Of a stretch of 7,133 bases of DNA, positions 6,827-7,133 are shown in pieces. Made by a program: the position numbers and the translations under genes. This DNA comes from an uncultured Collinsella sp. Its GTDB lineage: Bacteria; Actinomycetota; Coriobacteriia; Coriobacteriales; Coriobacteriaceae. The first letter of the stretch is position 1. Each line of letters opens with the position of its first letter. The DNA is taken from contig CAJLUE010000080.1 in assembly GCA_905209765.1 (NCBI GenBank), forward strand, positions 1-7,133, written 5' to 3'. Below the pieces are notes generated by a model, which worked only from the letters and a program-made list of their open reading frames with translations, was not told where the DNA came from and did no database searches.

Positions 6827-7133
6827 CTATCGAGCGAGTCTGCCTTTAACTTCTGTTGTAGAGATTCCGGGAGTTCGGTTCAAGTAGACAACATCGCAGA
6901 TATCTTTTAGCGATTCGAAACGAGGGTCGCCAGCCCAATCCCCTCCCATACAAACAATATCGGCATGGTATATTTCAACGTCGCGCGTCTTCTGATTCCA
7001 ATCATTTTCGGGAATGACCAAGTCAACATAGCGTAGAGCCTCAAGCATCTCGCGCCGAACTTCATAGGAGTAAAAGCTGGTCTTTCCTTTGAGTGCATTA
7101 AATTCATCAGTTGACAACCCTACGATTAAATAA
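6827..7133 (-). CDS. tagD: TagD-like glycerol-3-phosphate cytidylyltransferase (C-terminal part; start beyond the window)
   Basis: About 101 codons are visible, and the frame is still open at the right edge, reading YLIVGLSTDEFNALKGK at its start, so the N-terminal 30 or so residues with the GTFDxxHxGH nucleotide-binding motif lie outside. What is seen matches the rest of TagD: LSTDEFN, SYEVRREMLEALRYVD, VIPENDWNQK, an altered MGGDW (usually MGDDW) and the RTPGISTT signature that contacts CTP, then a short tail ending at TAG (6827-6829). The enzyme makes CDP-glycerol from CTP and glycerol-3-phosphate for teichoic-acid-type or other glycerol-phosphate surface polymers. The TTG at 7115-7117 is an internal Leu codon, not a start. 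Base composition is more A+T-rich than in the pel genes, which hints at a different origin. Family assignment is firm; the polymer it serves cannot be seen. Confidence 0.92.
   Translation of the reverse strand, partial: YLIVGLSTDEFNALKGKTSFYSYEVRREMLEALRYVDLVIPENDWNQKTRDVEIYHADIVCMGGDWAGDPRFESLKDICDVVYLNRTPGISTTEVKGRLAR

Noticed and set aside
7115..7117. TTG as the start codon of the tagD-like gene
   Set aside because: The frame continues upstream as YLIVG, the normal residues preceding LSTDEFN in TagD, so this is an internal Leu codon.
1..7133. tRNA, rRNA, CRISPR array, insertion sequence or phage attachment site
   Set aside because: No cloverleaf, regularly spaced repeats, terminal inverted repeats with a transposase, or tRNA-end duplications were seen.

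Overview
The window is a G+C-rich stretch in which every gene is read on the minus strand, so transcription runs from right to left. It carries most of a Gram-positive-type Pel exopolysaccharide cluster. In transcription order it holds a short-chain-dehydrogenase-like (SDR-like) segment, pelD, pelE, a pelA-type deacetylase, pelF, and the first codons of pelG, which runs off the left edge. The content and order match the pelD-E-A(DA)-F-G arrangement known from Gram-positive bacteria. No outer-membrane genes (pelB, pelC) are visible, and the PelA protein has no glycoside hydrolase domain, so the host is probably monoderm. The G+C-rich codon use, strong AGGAGG-type Shine-Dalgarno sites and frequent TTG/GTG starts suggest a high-G+C Gram-positive such as a Coriobacteriia/Collinsella-like actinobacterium. 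That host assignment is inference only.

Layout from the right edge: (1) 6827-7133 is the 3' part of a TagD-like glycerol-3-phosphate cytidylyltransferase gene whose start lies outside the window. It is visibly richer in A+T than the pel genes. (2) 6489-6826 is a non-coding gap with a TTGACA-type promoter candidate, a small inverted repeat in that promoter and a good Shine-Dalgarno site. (3) 4320-6488 is one continuous reading frame interrupted by a single TAA at 5937-5939. The first part is the N-terminal Rossmann half of an SDR-like domain. The second part starts with the missing C-terminal part of that domain and continues into PelD (membrane helices, GAF region, degenerate GGDEF with a c-di-GMP RxxD site). 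(4) pelE, pelA, pelF and pelG follow with 4-bp stop/start overlaps or a 3-bp gap, so they form one translationally coupled unit.

How the genes work together, from knowledge of the Pel system: PelF is the UDP-sugar-using glycosyltransferase. PelD, PelE and PelG form the inner-membrane synthase/transport complex, and PelD acts as the c-di-GMP receptor that switches synthesis on. The PelA-type protein partly de-N-acetylates the polymer outside the membrane. The neighbouring TagD homologue would make CDP-glycerol for a teichoic-acid-like or other glycerol-phosphate polymer, so the region may be a wider cell-surface polymer locus.

The main anomaly is the in-frame TAA. The pelD frame has no ATG for its first 350 codons and the SDR-like domain is cut in its middle. 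This looks like a nonsense mutation (or base error) in a fused SDR-PelD gene. A strong internal Shine-Dalgarno before an in-frame GTG could still allow PelD to be made separately.
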